64,000 nucleotides of DNA from JABFSA01 sp963827515. GTDB lineage: Bacteria; Acidobacteriota; Vicinamibacteria; Vicinamibacterales; UBA2999. Position numbers and translations under genes: made by a program. Below the pieces are notes generated by a model. That model worked only from the letters and a program-made list of their open reading frames with translations. It made no database searches and was not told the origin of the DNA. Below are positions 1-8,832 of this stretch, one piece after another (the stretch's first letter is position 1; the number at the start of each line of letters is the position of its first letter). The stretch spans positions 1-64,000 of the forward strand of contig CAWHBF010000017.1 of assembly GCA_963827515.1 (NCBI GenBank), read 5' to 3'.

Positions 1-1509
1 GCCGCCTCCAGCGACACTCCCGACCAGCTCGCCATCCACTTCGCGCCCGAGCCGCACGACAATGTCGACCGTTGCCTCCACGTCCACGCGCGTCGTGTGG
101 AAATTGACGATACACGCCCTCAGTACGTACCGGTCACCGACGACGGCGTTGGAGAGGAAGACCTCGCCGCCGGTCTGTACTCGATCGACAAGCCTGCGGT
201 TGAGTGCATCGAGACGACGCTCGGTCGCCGGCTCGCCCACACTCGCCCGAAGCTCACGCGGAACATAGCGAAACGTGGTGATGCTGAGCTCCTGGCTGAC
301 AAGCTGCAGATCCTCATTACGACGAACCGCGTCGGCCATGGCTCGCGACAGCCGGATGTCGTCGGCGATCATCGTGCGGTACCCGGCGGCCCCCACGTGC
401 CTCAAGGCAAGCCACACCTTGAGTGCACGAAATCCACGCGAGTTCTGCGGTCCGAAGTCGACGTAGTTGGTCGCCTGCTCATTGAAGTGGTAGTAAGGCG
501 GGTGATAGGCGAACGCAGCCCGCAGCAGCTCGGAATCTCGTACCAGTGCGCAGCCGGCCTCGAGCGGCGCATACAGCCACTTGTGCGGATCCACGGCCAC
601 CGAGTCGGCCGTCGTCAGTCCCCGCAGATCGTCAGGCGCGTCGGGAAGGGCCGCCGCGAAACCACCGTAGGCGCCGTCAACGTGGAACCAGACATCATGT
701 TCCCTGCACACGGCGCCGATCTCCCGTAGTGGATCGACCGCGCCGGTACTCACGGACCCTGCGGTGCCGACCACCATGCACGGCACGTCTCCTGCTGCGC
801 GATCTGCCTCAATCTGTCGGCGCAGCGCGGAGACGTCCATGCGAAGCTTGTCGTCCGTCGGAATCCACCGGATCGACTCGGTGCCGATCCCGCCGATGTC
901 GGCGGCCTTCTGGATCCAGGTGTGGGTTTCCGCGGAGCCGTAGACGCGAAGGCGTTGCCCGGACGCGCGAGCGACACCGTCGGCGCGCACGTCCCAACCG
1001 GCTTTGGCCGTGCGCGCGGCCAGGAAACACACGACGTTGGCCATGTTGCCGCCACTTACCAGCAAGCCCCCGCAGTCGGCCGGATACCCGATCAGCGAGG
1101 CGATCCAGCGCACGGTCTGCGACTCGATTTCCGTCGCTGCCGGCGAAAGCGTCCAGGCACCGACGTTGGCGTTGACTGCCGCCGCCAGAAAGTCGCCGAG
1201 TACGCCAATCGGCGCGGGCGCCGCGGTGATGTAGCCGAAGAAGCGCGGGTGTGCGTTGAACAACGAGTGCTCGAACAGCAGTTGAGCGGTCTGCTCCAGA
1301 AGCACCCCGGGGTCCGTTCCCGATTCAGGAAGCGGCTCCGACAAGTCGAACGCCTGACGCACCACCGAAGGGGATTCGGCACGCGTGACGGGACCACGCG
1401 GCACCGCTTCCAGGGATGCGGCCAGTTGGTCCACAAGGCGATGCCCGAGCGCGCGAAACGTCGCGGCGTCCATCGCCAGCGGCGCTTCTCTCACTGAGTC
1501 GTCTTTCAT
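1..1509 (-). CDS. PLP-dependent group II (aromatic amino acid type) decarboxylase, C-terminus cut by window edge
   Basis: Reading the minus strand from an ATG at 1509 gives 503 uninterrupted codons to the window edge. The protein has the fold-type I decarboxylase landmarks: an HVDGAYGG stretch carrying the Asp that binds the PLP ring nitrogen, and VDPHKWL near residue 308, where the Lys forms the PLP Schiff base. The family removes the carboxylate of amino acids such as Trp, Tyr, DOPA or Glu; the substrate cannot be told from sequence. The start codon overlaps the stop of the upstream PIG-L gene as ATGA, so the two are probably translationally coupled. The visible length is already near the family norm (about 480), so little of the C-terminus is missing. 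Confidence 0.9.
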   Translation of the reverse strand, partial: MKDDSVREAPLAMDAATFRALGHRLVDQLAASLEAVPRGPVTRAESPSVVRQAFDLSEPLPESGTDPGVLLEQTAQLLFEHSLFNAHPRFFGYITAAPAPIGVLGDFLAAAVNANVGAWTLSPAATEIESQTVRWIASLIGYPADCGGLLVSGGNMANVVCFLAARTAKAGWDVRADGVARASGQRLRVYGSAETHTWIQKAADIGGIGTESIRWIPTDDKLRMDVSALRRQIEADRAAGDVPCMVVGTAGSVSTGAVDPLREIGAVCREHDVWFHVDGAYGGFAAALPDAPDDLRGLTTADSVAVDPHKWLYAPLEAGCALVRDSELLRAAFAYHPPYYHFNEQATNYVDFGPQNSRGFRALKVWLALRHVGAAGYRTMIADDIRLSRAMADAVRRNEDLQLVSQELSITTFRYVPRELRASVGEPATERRLDALNRRLVDRVQTGGEVFLSNAVVGDRYVLRACIVNFHTTRVDVEATVDIVVRLGREVDGELVGSVAGGG

Positions 1510-2339
1510 CGGTCTATCCCTTCAAACAGATCGGTCTCACGTGCCCGTCCGCCGTTGACGATGCTGAAGACGCGATAGAAGGATTGGCTGCCCCACAGCG
1601 TCCTGTGGTGCTCCGGCGCCAGGTTCTTCAACCGTTCGTATGACGCGAGTTGCGACTCGTGACACGAGACAGCTCGCCACACGGTGGGCCACAGGTCGCT
1701 CGTGTCAATCACGGTCGTGATGGCCCAGTCCGGCCATGGCGTCGCCAGGCGTTCGACGCCATCGACGGTCGCGGACAGCGTCCGGAGCGCCGACTGATAG
1801 GCAGTCCACGTCGACTTCGGCCAGGCGATGTAGTAGAGCTTCGACACCGAATGCGGTGGTCCCACCGCCGCTGCGCCCTCAACGAGGAACGATGCGTCGG
1901 CCGCAGCGACCATGGCTGCTGTCGTGAATTGTGAGATCGCGATGTGATCCGGATGCCCGTACGCGCCGTCCGGACCGAATGTGACCACGACATCGGGACG
2001 GAATTTTCTGACATCTGCGACGATCTGCCCGACAACCTCGCGTGGATCGGCGCGATCGAGCTGCGCGTCGCGATGGCCGAGGACTGAGACCTCGCGAAGC
2101 CCCAGCACGGCCGCGGCGGCCCGCAACTCTCCCTCGCGGGCGCTTGCCACGGCTGCCGGGCCGGGATGCCCATCTTCCCCGCTGCGATAACCGCGGAAGC
2201 GCCCGGCGTCGCCCCGTGTTGCGGTCACCAGGCACACGTCTACCCCCTCCGACGCGTACTTCGCCAACGTGCCGCCCACACCCAACGACTCGTCGTCGGG
2301 GTGGGCGAGCACCGCCATCAGCCGTCGCCTGGCACTCAT
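1506..2339 (-). CDS. PIG-L family zinc-dependent deacetylase
   Basis: A 277-residue protein with the two hallmark PIG-L motifs: AHPDDE near residue 12, and GPDGAYGHPDH near residue 125, supplying the zinc ligands and catalytic Asp. The family hydrolyses N-acetyl groups from GlcNAc-type sugars or related amides (LmbE, MshB and BshB-like enzymes). The C-terminal part is variable, so the substrate is open. It is third in a minus-strand operon: it starts 13 bases after the methyltransferase stop and overlaps the PLP decarboxylase start by four bases (ATGA). It has no signal peptide and is likely cytoplasmic. Confidence 0.9.
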   Translation of the reverse strand: MSARRRLMAVLAHPDDESLGVGGTLAKYASEGVDVCLVTATRGDAGRFRGYRSGEDGHPGPAAVASAREGELRAAAAVLGLREVSVLGHRDAQLDRADPREVVGQIVADVRKFRPDVVVTFGPDGAYGHPDHIAISQFTTAAMVAAADASFLVEGAAAVGPPHSVSKLYYIAWPKSTWTAYQSALRTLSATVDGVERLATPWPDWAITTVIDTSDLWPTVWRAVSCHESQLASYERLKNLAPEHHRTLWGSQSFYRVFSIVNGGRARETDLFEGIDR

Positions 2340-2352
2340 CGGATCGTCTCGC

Positions 2353-3198
2353 TCATATCGTGATCACGGTCTCCAGATACTCGCCGGGGACGACGAGTCC
2401 ATCTGGTCCGCCCACATCCCGCGACCGAAGCAGGGCGATGAGGTCGGCCTCCAGAGCCGCCCTGCCATCCTCGTCGAGCGCCAGAAAGGCGGTGTGGGTG
2501 GGGCCGTAGAAGCTCCGGAACACATGCACCCAGTGCTCCGCCGACTCATATCGAAACGCGAACATCCGAGTCGTGTGGTCGATCTTCTTCGCGCCAGCGA
2601 AGAGCTCGCGCACGTGCGCCTCGGTCCCCCACAGAAGAGGCGACTGTACCCCGGGTGCCGGGGGCACGTACTGGGCAATGAGCCGCAGGAGCTGTCCGAG
2701 GAAGCCGGTGGGCGTCCAGTTCGCCAGCCCGATCCGGCCTCCGGGCATGCACACCCGCGTGAGCTCGGCCGCGGCCCGTTGGTGGTCGGGCGCGAACATC
2801 ACGCCAAAGGTCGAGAGCACGACGTGAAAGCTCGTATCCGGGTACGGCAGCACTTCGGCGTCCGCCACCTCGAAGGTGATGCCGGTGAACCCTTCGGCAT
2901 CCGCACGCCGGCGTCCACGTTCGAGAAGCGCAGGCACGTAATCTGTGGACGTCACGCTGGCGAATCGCCGCGCCGCCGCCAGCGTGGCGTTGCCGCTGCC
3001 AGCCGCGACGTCCAGCACCTTGTGGCGCGCACGAACATCCGCCGCTTCGTTCAGCAGCTCACCGACAATCTGCAGCGTCGCACCGATCACGGAGAAATCG
3101 CCAGACGCCCACATTGCCTGCTGCCGCACCTTGATCGCACGGGCACGATCCGTCGGGATGGCGGTATCGCACGACATCACGTTCGTCATGGTAGTCAT
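2353..3198 (-). CDS. class I SAM-dependent methyltransferase
   Basis: A 281-residue protein. Motif I is VLDVAAGSGNATLAAAR, the SAM-binding glycine loop. It is followed by an acidic residue after the second strand (TSTDY) and by VADAEVLPYPD, typical of UbiE/Methyltransf_11 enzymes. A longer frame reaches 3303, but the ATG at 3198 is preferred: it has a GGGAGG ribosome site about eight bases upstream and follows the DinB stop by 14 bases. The substrate is unknown. The operon context (DinB, PIG-L, PLP decarboxylase) suggests small-molecule modification rather than quinone synthesis, which is an inference. Confidence 0.85.
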   Translation of the reverse strand: MTTMTNVMSCDTAIPTDRARAIKVRQQAMWASGDFSVIGATLQIVGELLNEAADVRARHKVLDVAAGSGNATLAAARRFASVTSTDYVPALLERGRRRADAEGFTGITFEVADAEVLPYPDTSFHVVLSTFGVMFAPDHQRAAAELTRVCMPGGRIGLANWTPTGFLGQLLRLIAQYVPPAPGVQSPLLWGTEAHVRELFAGAKKIDHTTRMFAFRYESAEHWVHVFRSFYGPTHTAFLALDEDGRAALEADLIALLRSRDVGGPDGLVVPGEYLETVITI

Positions 3199-3212
3199 GG
3201 TTATGGTCCTCC

Positions 3213-3752
3213 CTAGGCGACAGACGACGCGAGCGCGGCACGTATCCGCGCGAGATGATGGTAGCTGTGACGAACCGCGTGATCCTCCAGAAAGAACTGG
3301 CACGTCAGCGGCGCGTCGGCATTGAGAGAGACAGTAGCCGCCCTATCGAGCTCTTCGTCGCTGAGCGCACGAATCGCAGCGGCGGCTGCCGCACTGTTGA
3401 GACGCAGCAGGTCGAGCGCCGCATCCTTCGTCACCGCGGCGTTCGCCTTGGCGTGCGTGGCATTGATGTCGTGGACGACGTTCCAGGTCACACCGGTGAT
3501 CGGCTGCCCACCGGCGAGCACCTGCGCCAGTTGAATCTCCAGCGGGTACATGGTGGCGACGTGGTGAACGACGACGCCGACCGTGCGACCGTCTCCCGGA
3601 ATGCGGGTCTGCCACTCCGTGTCAGTGAGCACGCTCGCGACGGCTTCGAGAGCACGGGCTCCTTCTTCGAGGCGCTCGGCAAGCGCCCTCACGCGTTTGG
3701 TGGTCGCGGTCTGCAGCGGTGCGCCGGACGCGGGCGATACAACAGGTGTCAT
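3213..3752 (-). CDS. DinB-superfamily protein
   Basis: About 179 residues, first gene of the minus-strand operon. It has the DinB-like helical-bundle pattern with metal-binding histidines: VVHHVATMYPLE in the first half and HAVRHSYHHLARIR near the end. The family includes thiol-dependent S-transferases (mycothiol or bacillithiol linked) and uncharacterised metal proteins. The start at 3752 is chosen because AAAGGATC lies just upstream and the family begins near there. A frame open to 4232 is low complexity and antisense to the AraC gene. Divergent from the AraC regulator, which may control it. Confidence 0.8.
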   Translation of the reverse strand: MTPVVSPASGAPLQTATTKRVRALAERLEEGARALEAVASVLTDTEWQTRIPGDGRTVGVVVHHVATMYPLEIQLAQVLAGGQPITGVTWNVVHDINATHAKANAAVTKDAALDLLRLNSAAAAAAIRALSDEELDRAATVSLNADAPLTCQFFLEDHAVRHSYHHLARIRAALASSVA

Positions 3753-3930
3753 TGCGCTGATCCTTTGATTCGAGCCACGCGGTATTGCGCGGCACGTCAA
3801 CGCTATGTGAGATATGGTGTTGCAGCCATGCGCGAGCGTCCGATTTGCTTGGCAGACCATCCAAATGCGCGAACAACATACCCCGGCGTCCGAATGGGAT
3901 GCCCAGGCGTCCGGCGCGCCGCGTGCTGGC
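3753..3930. promoter_or_regulatory. divergent promoter region between DinB operon and AraC gene
   Basis: A 178-base spacer separates the start of the minus-strand DinB operon from the preferred start of the plus-strand AraC gene. This layout commonly holds overlapping promoters and an AraC binding site. No clear -35/-10 pair or direct repeat was recognised by eye, so this is placed by gene arrangement only. The 5' part of the AraC frame extends into it, and the spacer shrinks if an upstream start is used. Confidence 0.35.
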
Positions 3931-4902
3931 ATGTCGGCTGACGTCCTGTCGGACGTGCTTCGCTCGGTGCGCCTCACCGGTGCGGTGTACTTCGACTTCG
4001 ACCTGAGCTCGCCGTGGGTAGCGGAGGCGCCGGCATCGCGCGAGATCGCGGCGACAGTGATGCCAGGAGCCCAGCGCGTGATCGAGTACCACCTGATCGC
4101 GCGCGGCTCGTGCTGGGGGCACGTCGTCGGCGAGCCGCCGATCCATCTCGCGGAAGGCGACCTCATCGTGTTTCCGCAGGGAGACCCCCACGTGCTGTCG
4201 AGCGCGCCCGGCATGCGAGCCACTCCCGACATGTCCTTCTACGTGAGGCCGACGACGCCATTGCCGCTGGTCTACGAACGCGGAGGCGGGGGACCCGACC
4301 GCACGCGGATTGTCTGCTGTTTCCTCGGTTGCGACGAACGTCCGTTCAATCCGCTGTTGAAGGCCCTGCCCCGGACCATTCACTTGTCGGGAACGGGCCA
4401 CGAAGCGACGAGCGGATGGCTCTCCGCACTGCTGAACATCGCCGTGCGCGAGTCGGGCACCGCGCGCGCGGGTCGCGACAACATCCTCGCGCGCATGTCC
4501 GAGCTGATGTTCGTCGAGGCGATCCGCAGGCATGTCGAAACGCTGCCGCTCTCGCAGACCGGGTGGCTCGCAGGGTTGCGGGATGCGGTCGTCGGGCAGG
4601 CGCTGGCCGCGCTTCACGGCGAACCAGCCACCGCATGGACGGTCGAGTCCCTGGCGCGGGTGGTCGGTGTCTCCCGGTCGGTGCTTGCGGATCGCTTCGC
4701 AGAGATGGTCGGCCAGCCCCCGATGCAGTACCTGGCGCTGTGGCGGATGCAGCTCGCGTCTCGGCTGCTGCTCGAAGGCCGGCCTGTGGCGGAGGCGTCC
4801 GCCGCCGTGGGCTACGAATCGGAGGCCGCGTTCAGTCGAGCGTTCAAGAAGCTGCTGGGAGAGGCGCCGGGCACGTGGCGTCGATCAAACAAGACGGCCT
4901 AG
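3931..4902 (+). CDS. AraC-family transcriptional regulator with cupin (Cupin_6) sensor domain
   Basis: The N-terminal half begins SADVLSDVLRSVRLTGAVYF, a typical opening for AraC regulators with an N-terminal cupin_6 domain. The jelly-roll half includes AEGDLIVFPQGDPHVL. The C-terminal half (from about residue 225) holds two helix-turn-helix units: WTVESLARVVGVSRSVLADRF, and VAEASAAVGYESEAAFSRAFKK followed by the family's PGTWR ending. The start at 3931 follows family length; in-frame ATGs at 3814 and 3865 are possible and none has a strong ribosome site. It likely regulates the divergent DinB-methyltransferase-PIG-L-decarboxylase operon or itself. Confidence 0.88.
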   Translation: MSADVLSDVLRSVRLTGAVYFDFDLSSPWVAEAPASREIAATVMPGAQRVIEYHLIARGSCWGHVVGEPPIHLAEGDLIVFPQGDPHVLSSAPGMRATPDMSFYVRPTTPLPLVYERGGGGPDRTRIVCCFLGCDERPFNPLLKALPRTIHLSGTGHEATSGWLSALLNIAVRESGTARAGRDNILARMSELMFVEAIRRHVETLPLSQTGWLAGLRDAVVGQALAALHGEPATAWTVESLARVVGVSRSVLADRFAEMVGQPPMQYLALWRMQLASRLLLEGRPVAEASAAVGYESEAAFSRAFKKLLGEAPGTWRRSNKTA

Positions 4903-5092
4903 GCTGTCGCGGTCGTTATCAGCTCTGCGATCCGGACGAACCCATCTCTGATGAACTGCTCGAAATGTGCCTCACCTGACATGAGCCGCGTGTGCTCCGG
5001 ATGGGACTTTCATCGTGCGGCAGAGCTTGCACATTTCTATATACTTGGCGGGCTCTCGGTGGTGCTTTCTATCTTCTAGGAAGGTGAGAGAT

Positions 5093-6716
5093 ATGGCACG
5101 CGCGATTCTGATTTGGCGTTCGGCGATGGTTGTTCTTGTCACGATGCTGCTGGTGAGCTGCTCGTCTCAAGGTCCGGCGGGCGGCACAGAAACAACAGGG
5201 GGCGAGGGACAGGGACAGGCGGGGGCACCTCCGCCGGCAGCGCCCCGTCCGGAGCAGGCTCTCCTCGAAGAGCTCGTCCTGGCGAACCGTATTCTCACGC
5301 GCGAGGTCGGCATCCTCGACATCCAGGCGCACGTGAGCGCGCGGAGCAAAACGAATCCAAACCACTGGTACATGGCGCGTTTCGTCGCCCCCGGTGGCGC
5401 AAGCCTCAGCGACATGATCGAGTACAGACGTCGAGAGTACGCCCGTCCAGGGCCCTCGCAATGACAATGCGCGCGAAACCTTCCTGCATGGCCAGGTCTT
5501 CAAGGCCAGGCCGGATGTGATGGCGGTCGTCCACGCGCATACCCCGGAGTTCGTGGCATTCGGCATGAGCTCGGTGCCGCTCTACTGGGGACCGAACAGG
5601 CAGGTGCCGGTGTGGGATATCAGGCCGGTGAACAACGGCCGGAGCGGCATCGTCAGCGACAACCCCCTTGCGCGGTCGATGGCGGAGAAGCTGGGCGATA
5701 ACGAAGCGGTGCTGCTCTGGGGCCACGGCATTACGCTCACCGCGAAGTCACTGCCGGAAGCCATCCATCGCTCCGTTGCGCTGCGAACCAACGCGCGGAT
5801 ACAACTGGCGGGCGCGGCGATTGGCAGCGCGGTCGCGCCCGAAGCCATCGTGGATGACGCGGCAGCGGATCAAAAGTCATGGGATCACTACCGGCGCGTG
5901 GATCTGCTGGCAGAGAACGGAAAGGTCCCCGTGGACCCGGCACCGATGCCGGCAAAGCCCACCGATCCGGTCGGCGCGGCGAAGCACGACCTGGTTGTCG
6001 CAAACCGCATCCTCACCGACGAGTCCGTTGGGATTCTCGACACGTCGGGCCACGTCAGCCTCCGCAATCCGAGCAACCCGAACACCTACTTCGTAGCCAC
6101 CGCGGCGCCAGGCAGCGTGACCGACAAGGACATCATCGAGCGTGATCTCACCAATCCGGGTCCCGACACGATGGGACTGTCGATTGACGACGAGATCTAT
6201 AAGGCCCGGCCGGAGGTGATGGCGGTGCTGTACGCGCGAACGCCGGAGATTGTCGCGTTCACGAACCGTGTCGCACTTCGTCCCGTTGTGAACGGCGCCG
6301 CCTTCATCGGCGACGGACTTCCGGTCTTCAATATCTCGACGCTTGATCCGAAGCAGCCCTTGCTGTCGAACCCTGCGCTTGGCAAGGGCGTCGCGGCAGC
6401 GCTCGGCACGAAACAAGGCGCACTTCTGTCAGGACACGGTGTGGTGATGACAGGCAGGTCCATCTATAACGTTGTGGGCAGCACGTATCAGCTGCGTCAG
6501 AACGCAAGAATCCAGCAGCTGGCGCTGGCCCTGCGTGGAAAAGTGACCCATCTCAATGACAACCCGGTTCCTCCGGAACCTCAGGGCGGAGGGGCCAACG
6601 CCGGCGCCGGTCCGCAAGGTGCCGGAGGCGGGCGCGGCGGCGGCGGTGGACAACAGCTCGGACCGCCGGAAGGGCGCGACTGGGTCTACTGGGCGCAAAC
6701 GATCCCGATTCGCTAG
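5093..6716 (+). CDS. exported lipoprotein with two class II aldolase/adducin-like domains (one frameshift)
   Basis: The start at 5093 has AGGAAGGTGAG upstream and encodes a lipoprotein signal ending LLVSC (lipobox Cys at about residue 23), then a Gly/Pro-rich linker. Two class II aldolase-like domains follow. In the first, HAHTPE supplies the HxH zinc pair and GHGITLTA the next His. In the second, the matching stretch reads LYARTPE, so the HxH pair is lost, while GHGVVMTG is kept. The frame breaks near 5425; dropping one base restores homology to the second copy. The C-terminus is a Gly-rich tail then a conserved-looking WVYWAQTIPIR end. Known family members are cytoplasmic sugar-phosphate aldolases or epimerases; a surface lipoprotein with tandem copies is atypical. 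Confidence 0.75.
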
Positions 6717-6746
6717 CTCACCGAAGCCAGACATTTGGTACGCAAA

Positions 6747-6770
6747 GGGCACGGAATCGAATCCGTGCCC
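6747..6770. terminator. hairpin between convergent genes
   Basis: GGGCACGGA pairs perfectly with TCCGTGCCC around a six-base centre, 30 bases after the stop of the aldolase-like gene and before the end of the convergent AHSA1 gene. There is no T-run, so it may act as a bidirectional or Rho-assisted terminator. Confidence 0.5.
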
Positions 6771-6848
6771 TCCCCCGTGAAGCACCGCGCCGGCAAACGC
6801 TTGGCGGGCCCCATCTCCTGAGCATCCATGCCATGCCTCCTCAACTGG

Positions 6849-7292
6849 CTAGTCAGGAATCTCCGCCTCGACAAGCTTCGCCAGCAGGGTGAGGGACTCC
6901 TGCCAACCGAGACGGCACGCCTCAGGTGGAATCACATCGGGGATCCCCTCTTGCACAATATTCATCTCCGTCCCGACCGAAACCTTCTTCAAGGTCACGC
7001 TCACCGTCATCTCGCCTGGCAGGTTCGGATCGTCGAACCTGTCGGTCCAGCGAATGCGTTCGTGCGGGGCCAGCTCGAGATACTCGCCGCCGAAGGAATG
7101 GCTCTTCTTGGAGGTGAAATTGGTGAACGACATCTTGTACGTACCGCCAACTCGCGCATCCATGTGGTGCACCTTACCGGTAAAGCCGTTCGGGGGTAGC
7201 CACTTGGCCAACGCGTCGGGGTCGAGGAATGCGCGGTAGAGCCGCTCCGGCGTGGTCCGCAGCACCCGATTGAACTTCACGGTGTTCGGCAT
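6849..7292 (-). CDS. SRPBCC/AHSA1 family protein
   Basis: A 147-residue START-like fold protein. It opens with the family pattern VKFNRVLRTTPERLYRAFLDPDALAKWLPP and contains GGEYLELAPHERIRWTDRF. The C-terminal helix follows GWQESLTLLAKLVE. A strong ribosome site (TTAGGAGGAG) precedes the ATG. Such proteins bind hydrophobic small ligands; many bacterial copies lie next to ArsR regulators, as here (ArsR gene at 7500 on the other strand). No specific ligand can be named. Confidence 0.85.
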   Translation of the reverse strand: MPNTVKFNRVLRTTPERLYRAFLDPDALAKWLPPNGFTGKVHHMDARVGGTYKMSFTNFTSKKSHSFGGEYLELAPHERIRWTDRFDDPNLPGEMTVSVTLKKVSVGTEMNIVQEGIPDVIPPEACRLGWQESLTLLAKLVEAEIPD

Positions 7293-7478
7293 GATCTCCT
7301 CCTAACGGCCACACTTTGCCGTTGTTCTGATCTCTTAGACTCGCCGTCCCGGCGAAAATCATCGGCGCGTGGTCGGGAGAGCTGCGCGCTCATCAGGTAC
7401 GAGCGGCAGTATTCGACTCATCTGGCACGGACGTGCCAGGTGCGGGAATCGTGCCAGGATCCAAGCGCCACGAGAGAC

Positions 7479-7508
7479 TTGACATATTCCTATATCGGAA
7501 TGTATAAC
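7479..7508 (+). promoter_or_regulatory. sigma70-type promoter with overlapping palindromic operator upstream of arsR
   Basis: TTGACA (7479-7484) and TATAAC (7503-7508) are separated by 18 bases. Between them, ATTCCTATATCGGAAT is palindromic apart from one symmetry-related mismatched pair. A dyad filling the spacer is the standard layout for an autoregulating ArsR protein. The promoter overlaps the first codons of the longest reading of the ArsR gene, which bears on the choice of start (see the gene). Confidence 0.6.
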
Positions 7509-7838
7509 CGTCGCGTGGCCCGTGCCTCGACGACCTCGGATCCCTTCAACGCAATCGCGGAACCGCGCCGTCGTCACATCCTCGAGTTCATCGCCGGCGA
7601 CGAGCGGTCGGTCACCGATATCGCGGAGGCCCTGGCGCTCGGGCAGCCGTCGGTGTCGAAGCACCTGCAAGTCCTGCGGGACGTGGGTCTGGTAAGCGTG
7701 CGGCGAGAAGGGCGGCGGACCATGTATCAGATCAACCCGGAGACACTGCGCACGATTCACGACTGGAGCGGCATGTTCGCCCGGCATTGGCGCGGACAGC
7801 TGCGACGTATCAAGGCACATGCCGAGGAGGAACGATGA
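7500..7838 (+). CDS. ArsR-family winged-helix regulator
   Basis: A compact winged-helix protein: FNAIAEPRRRHILEFI (helix 1), the recognition region ALALGQPSVSKHLQVLRDVGLV and the wing VRREGRRTMYQINP. No Cys-rich metal site is visible, so it belongs to the SRPBCC-linked group rather than to the metal sensors. The ATG at 7500 lies within the promoter's spacer/-10 region; the in-frame GTG at 7515 falls where transcription should begin and would give a leaderless message. It overlaps the next gene by four bases (ATGA), forming an ArsR-SRPBCC-DinB operon. Confidence 0.88.
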   Translation: MYNRRVARASTTSDPFNAIAEPRRRHILEFIAGDERSVTDIAEALALGQPSVSKHLQVLRDVGLVSVRREGRRTMYQINPETLRTIHDWSGMFARHWRGQLRRIKAHAEEER

Positions 7839-8290
7839 CGACGACGATGGCACCGGTCAGCGAGACGTTCACCATCACCGAAGAGATCATGGTGAAGGCG
7901 CCGATCGAGAGAACATTTGCCTCTCTCGTGGCTCAATTGGGCCGGCTGAACGAGACCCCCGACGGCAAACCTTTGCCGATGGTGCTCGAGCCGCGTCCTG
8001 GCGGCCGCTGGTTCCGCGACCTTGGCGCCGACAATGGGCACTTGTGGGGTTTCGTCCAGAGCATCAAGCGCCCAGCCCTGCTCGAGATCTGGGGACCGCT
8101 GTTCATGTCAACGGCGGCAACCTCCAACCTGTTGTATCGGCTGACTGAAGTTGACGGCGGCTCGCTCATCAAGTTCACACACACGTTGGTCGGTCCATTC
8201 CCCGAGGATCACCGCCCGCTGCTCATCTCGGGATGGGTCGCCCTGCATGCACGCGTGCGCAAAGCCGCGGAAACCAACGGCAGTGAGTAA
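7835..8290 (+). CDS. SRPBCC-domain protein
   Basis: About 151 residues. A START/AHSA1-like protein with FTITEEIMVKAPIERTFASLVAQLG at the N-terminus and PRPGGRWFRDLGADNGHLWGFVQ in the middle. The start at 7835 has GAGGAGG directly upstream and overlaps the ArsR stop. Its ligand is unknown. Co-transcription with an ArsR repressor and a DinB protein is a recurrent arrangement in soil bacteria. Confidence 0.85.
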   Translation: MTTTMAPVSETFTITEEIMVKAPIERTFASLVAQLGRLNETPDGKPLPMVLEPRPGGRWFRDLGADNGHLWGFVQSIKRPALLEIWGPLFMSTAATSNLLYRLTEVDGGSLIKFTHTLVGPFPEDHRPLLISGWVALHARVRKAAETNGSE

Positions 8291-8302
8291 GGGGAGACGA
8301 TC

Positions 8303-8827
8303 ATGAGAATGATTGACGCGCTGCTCATGGAACTCGAACAGGAATCCCTGGCGACTCGGCGCGTACTCGAACGCGTACCTCATGCGCATCTGTCTTGGAA
8401 GCCGCACCAGAAGTCGATGTCACTCGGCCAGCTCGCGCTGCATGTGGCGACGGTGCCGGGTAACGTCGCCGAGCTTGCGTCGATGGATACGATCCCAGAA
8501 CTGCCGGCGTTCGTGCAGCAGGAAGCGGCGACCGCCGCTGAGCTCGTGCCCGCGCTCACCGCGAGCGTGGCCAAGGCTCGACGGCACCTCGGTGAATTCG
8601 ATGACGCCGCGATGGGCGCGACCTGGCGGCTCATGAGCGGCGGACGCGAGTTGATGGCGATGCCAAGGGTCGCGGTCGTGCGCGCGATCATGCTGAACCA
8701 CTGGTACCACCATCGCGGACAGTTGCTCGTGTACCTGCGGCTGCTCGACGTCCCGGTGCCGTCGGTCTATGGCCCGACGGCTGACGAGAATCCGTTCGCT
8801 GCCGCTCCCGTCGGCGCAAGCCAGTAG
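8303..8827 (+). CDS. DinB-family protein
   Basis: A 174-residue DinB helical-bundle protein with the histidines LALHVATVPGN and the near-C-terminal LNHWYHHRGQLLVYLR, which form the usual metal triad. Its start is 12 bases after the SRPBCC stop, with GGGGAGA upstream. Third gene of the ArsR operon. Its stop lies five bases before the end of the convergent AdaA-AlkA gene, leaving no room for an intergenic terminator. Confidence 0.88.
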   Translation: MRMIDALLMELEQESLATRRVLERVPHAHLSWKPHQKSMSLGQLALHVATVPGNVAELASMDTIPELPAFVQQEAATAAELVPALTASVAKARRHLGEFDDAAMGATWRLMSGGRELMAMPRVAVVRAIMLNHWYHHRGQLLVYLRLLDVPVPSVYGPTADENPFAAAPVGASQ

Positions 8828-8832
8828 GGCAC

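Noticed and set aside
97..729. Long plus-strand frame over the PLP decarboxylase
   Set aside because: It is antisense to a strand with PLP-site motifs and shows only biased low-information residues; a GC-rich shadow.
3753..4232. N-terminal extension of the DinB protein
   Set aside because: Composition is antisense to the AraC gene and a good start with ribosome site exists at 3752.
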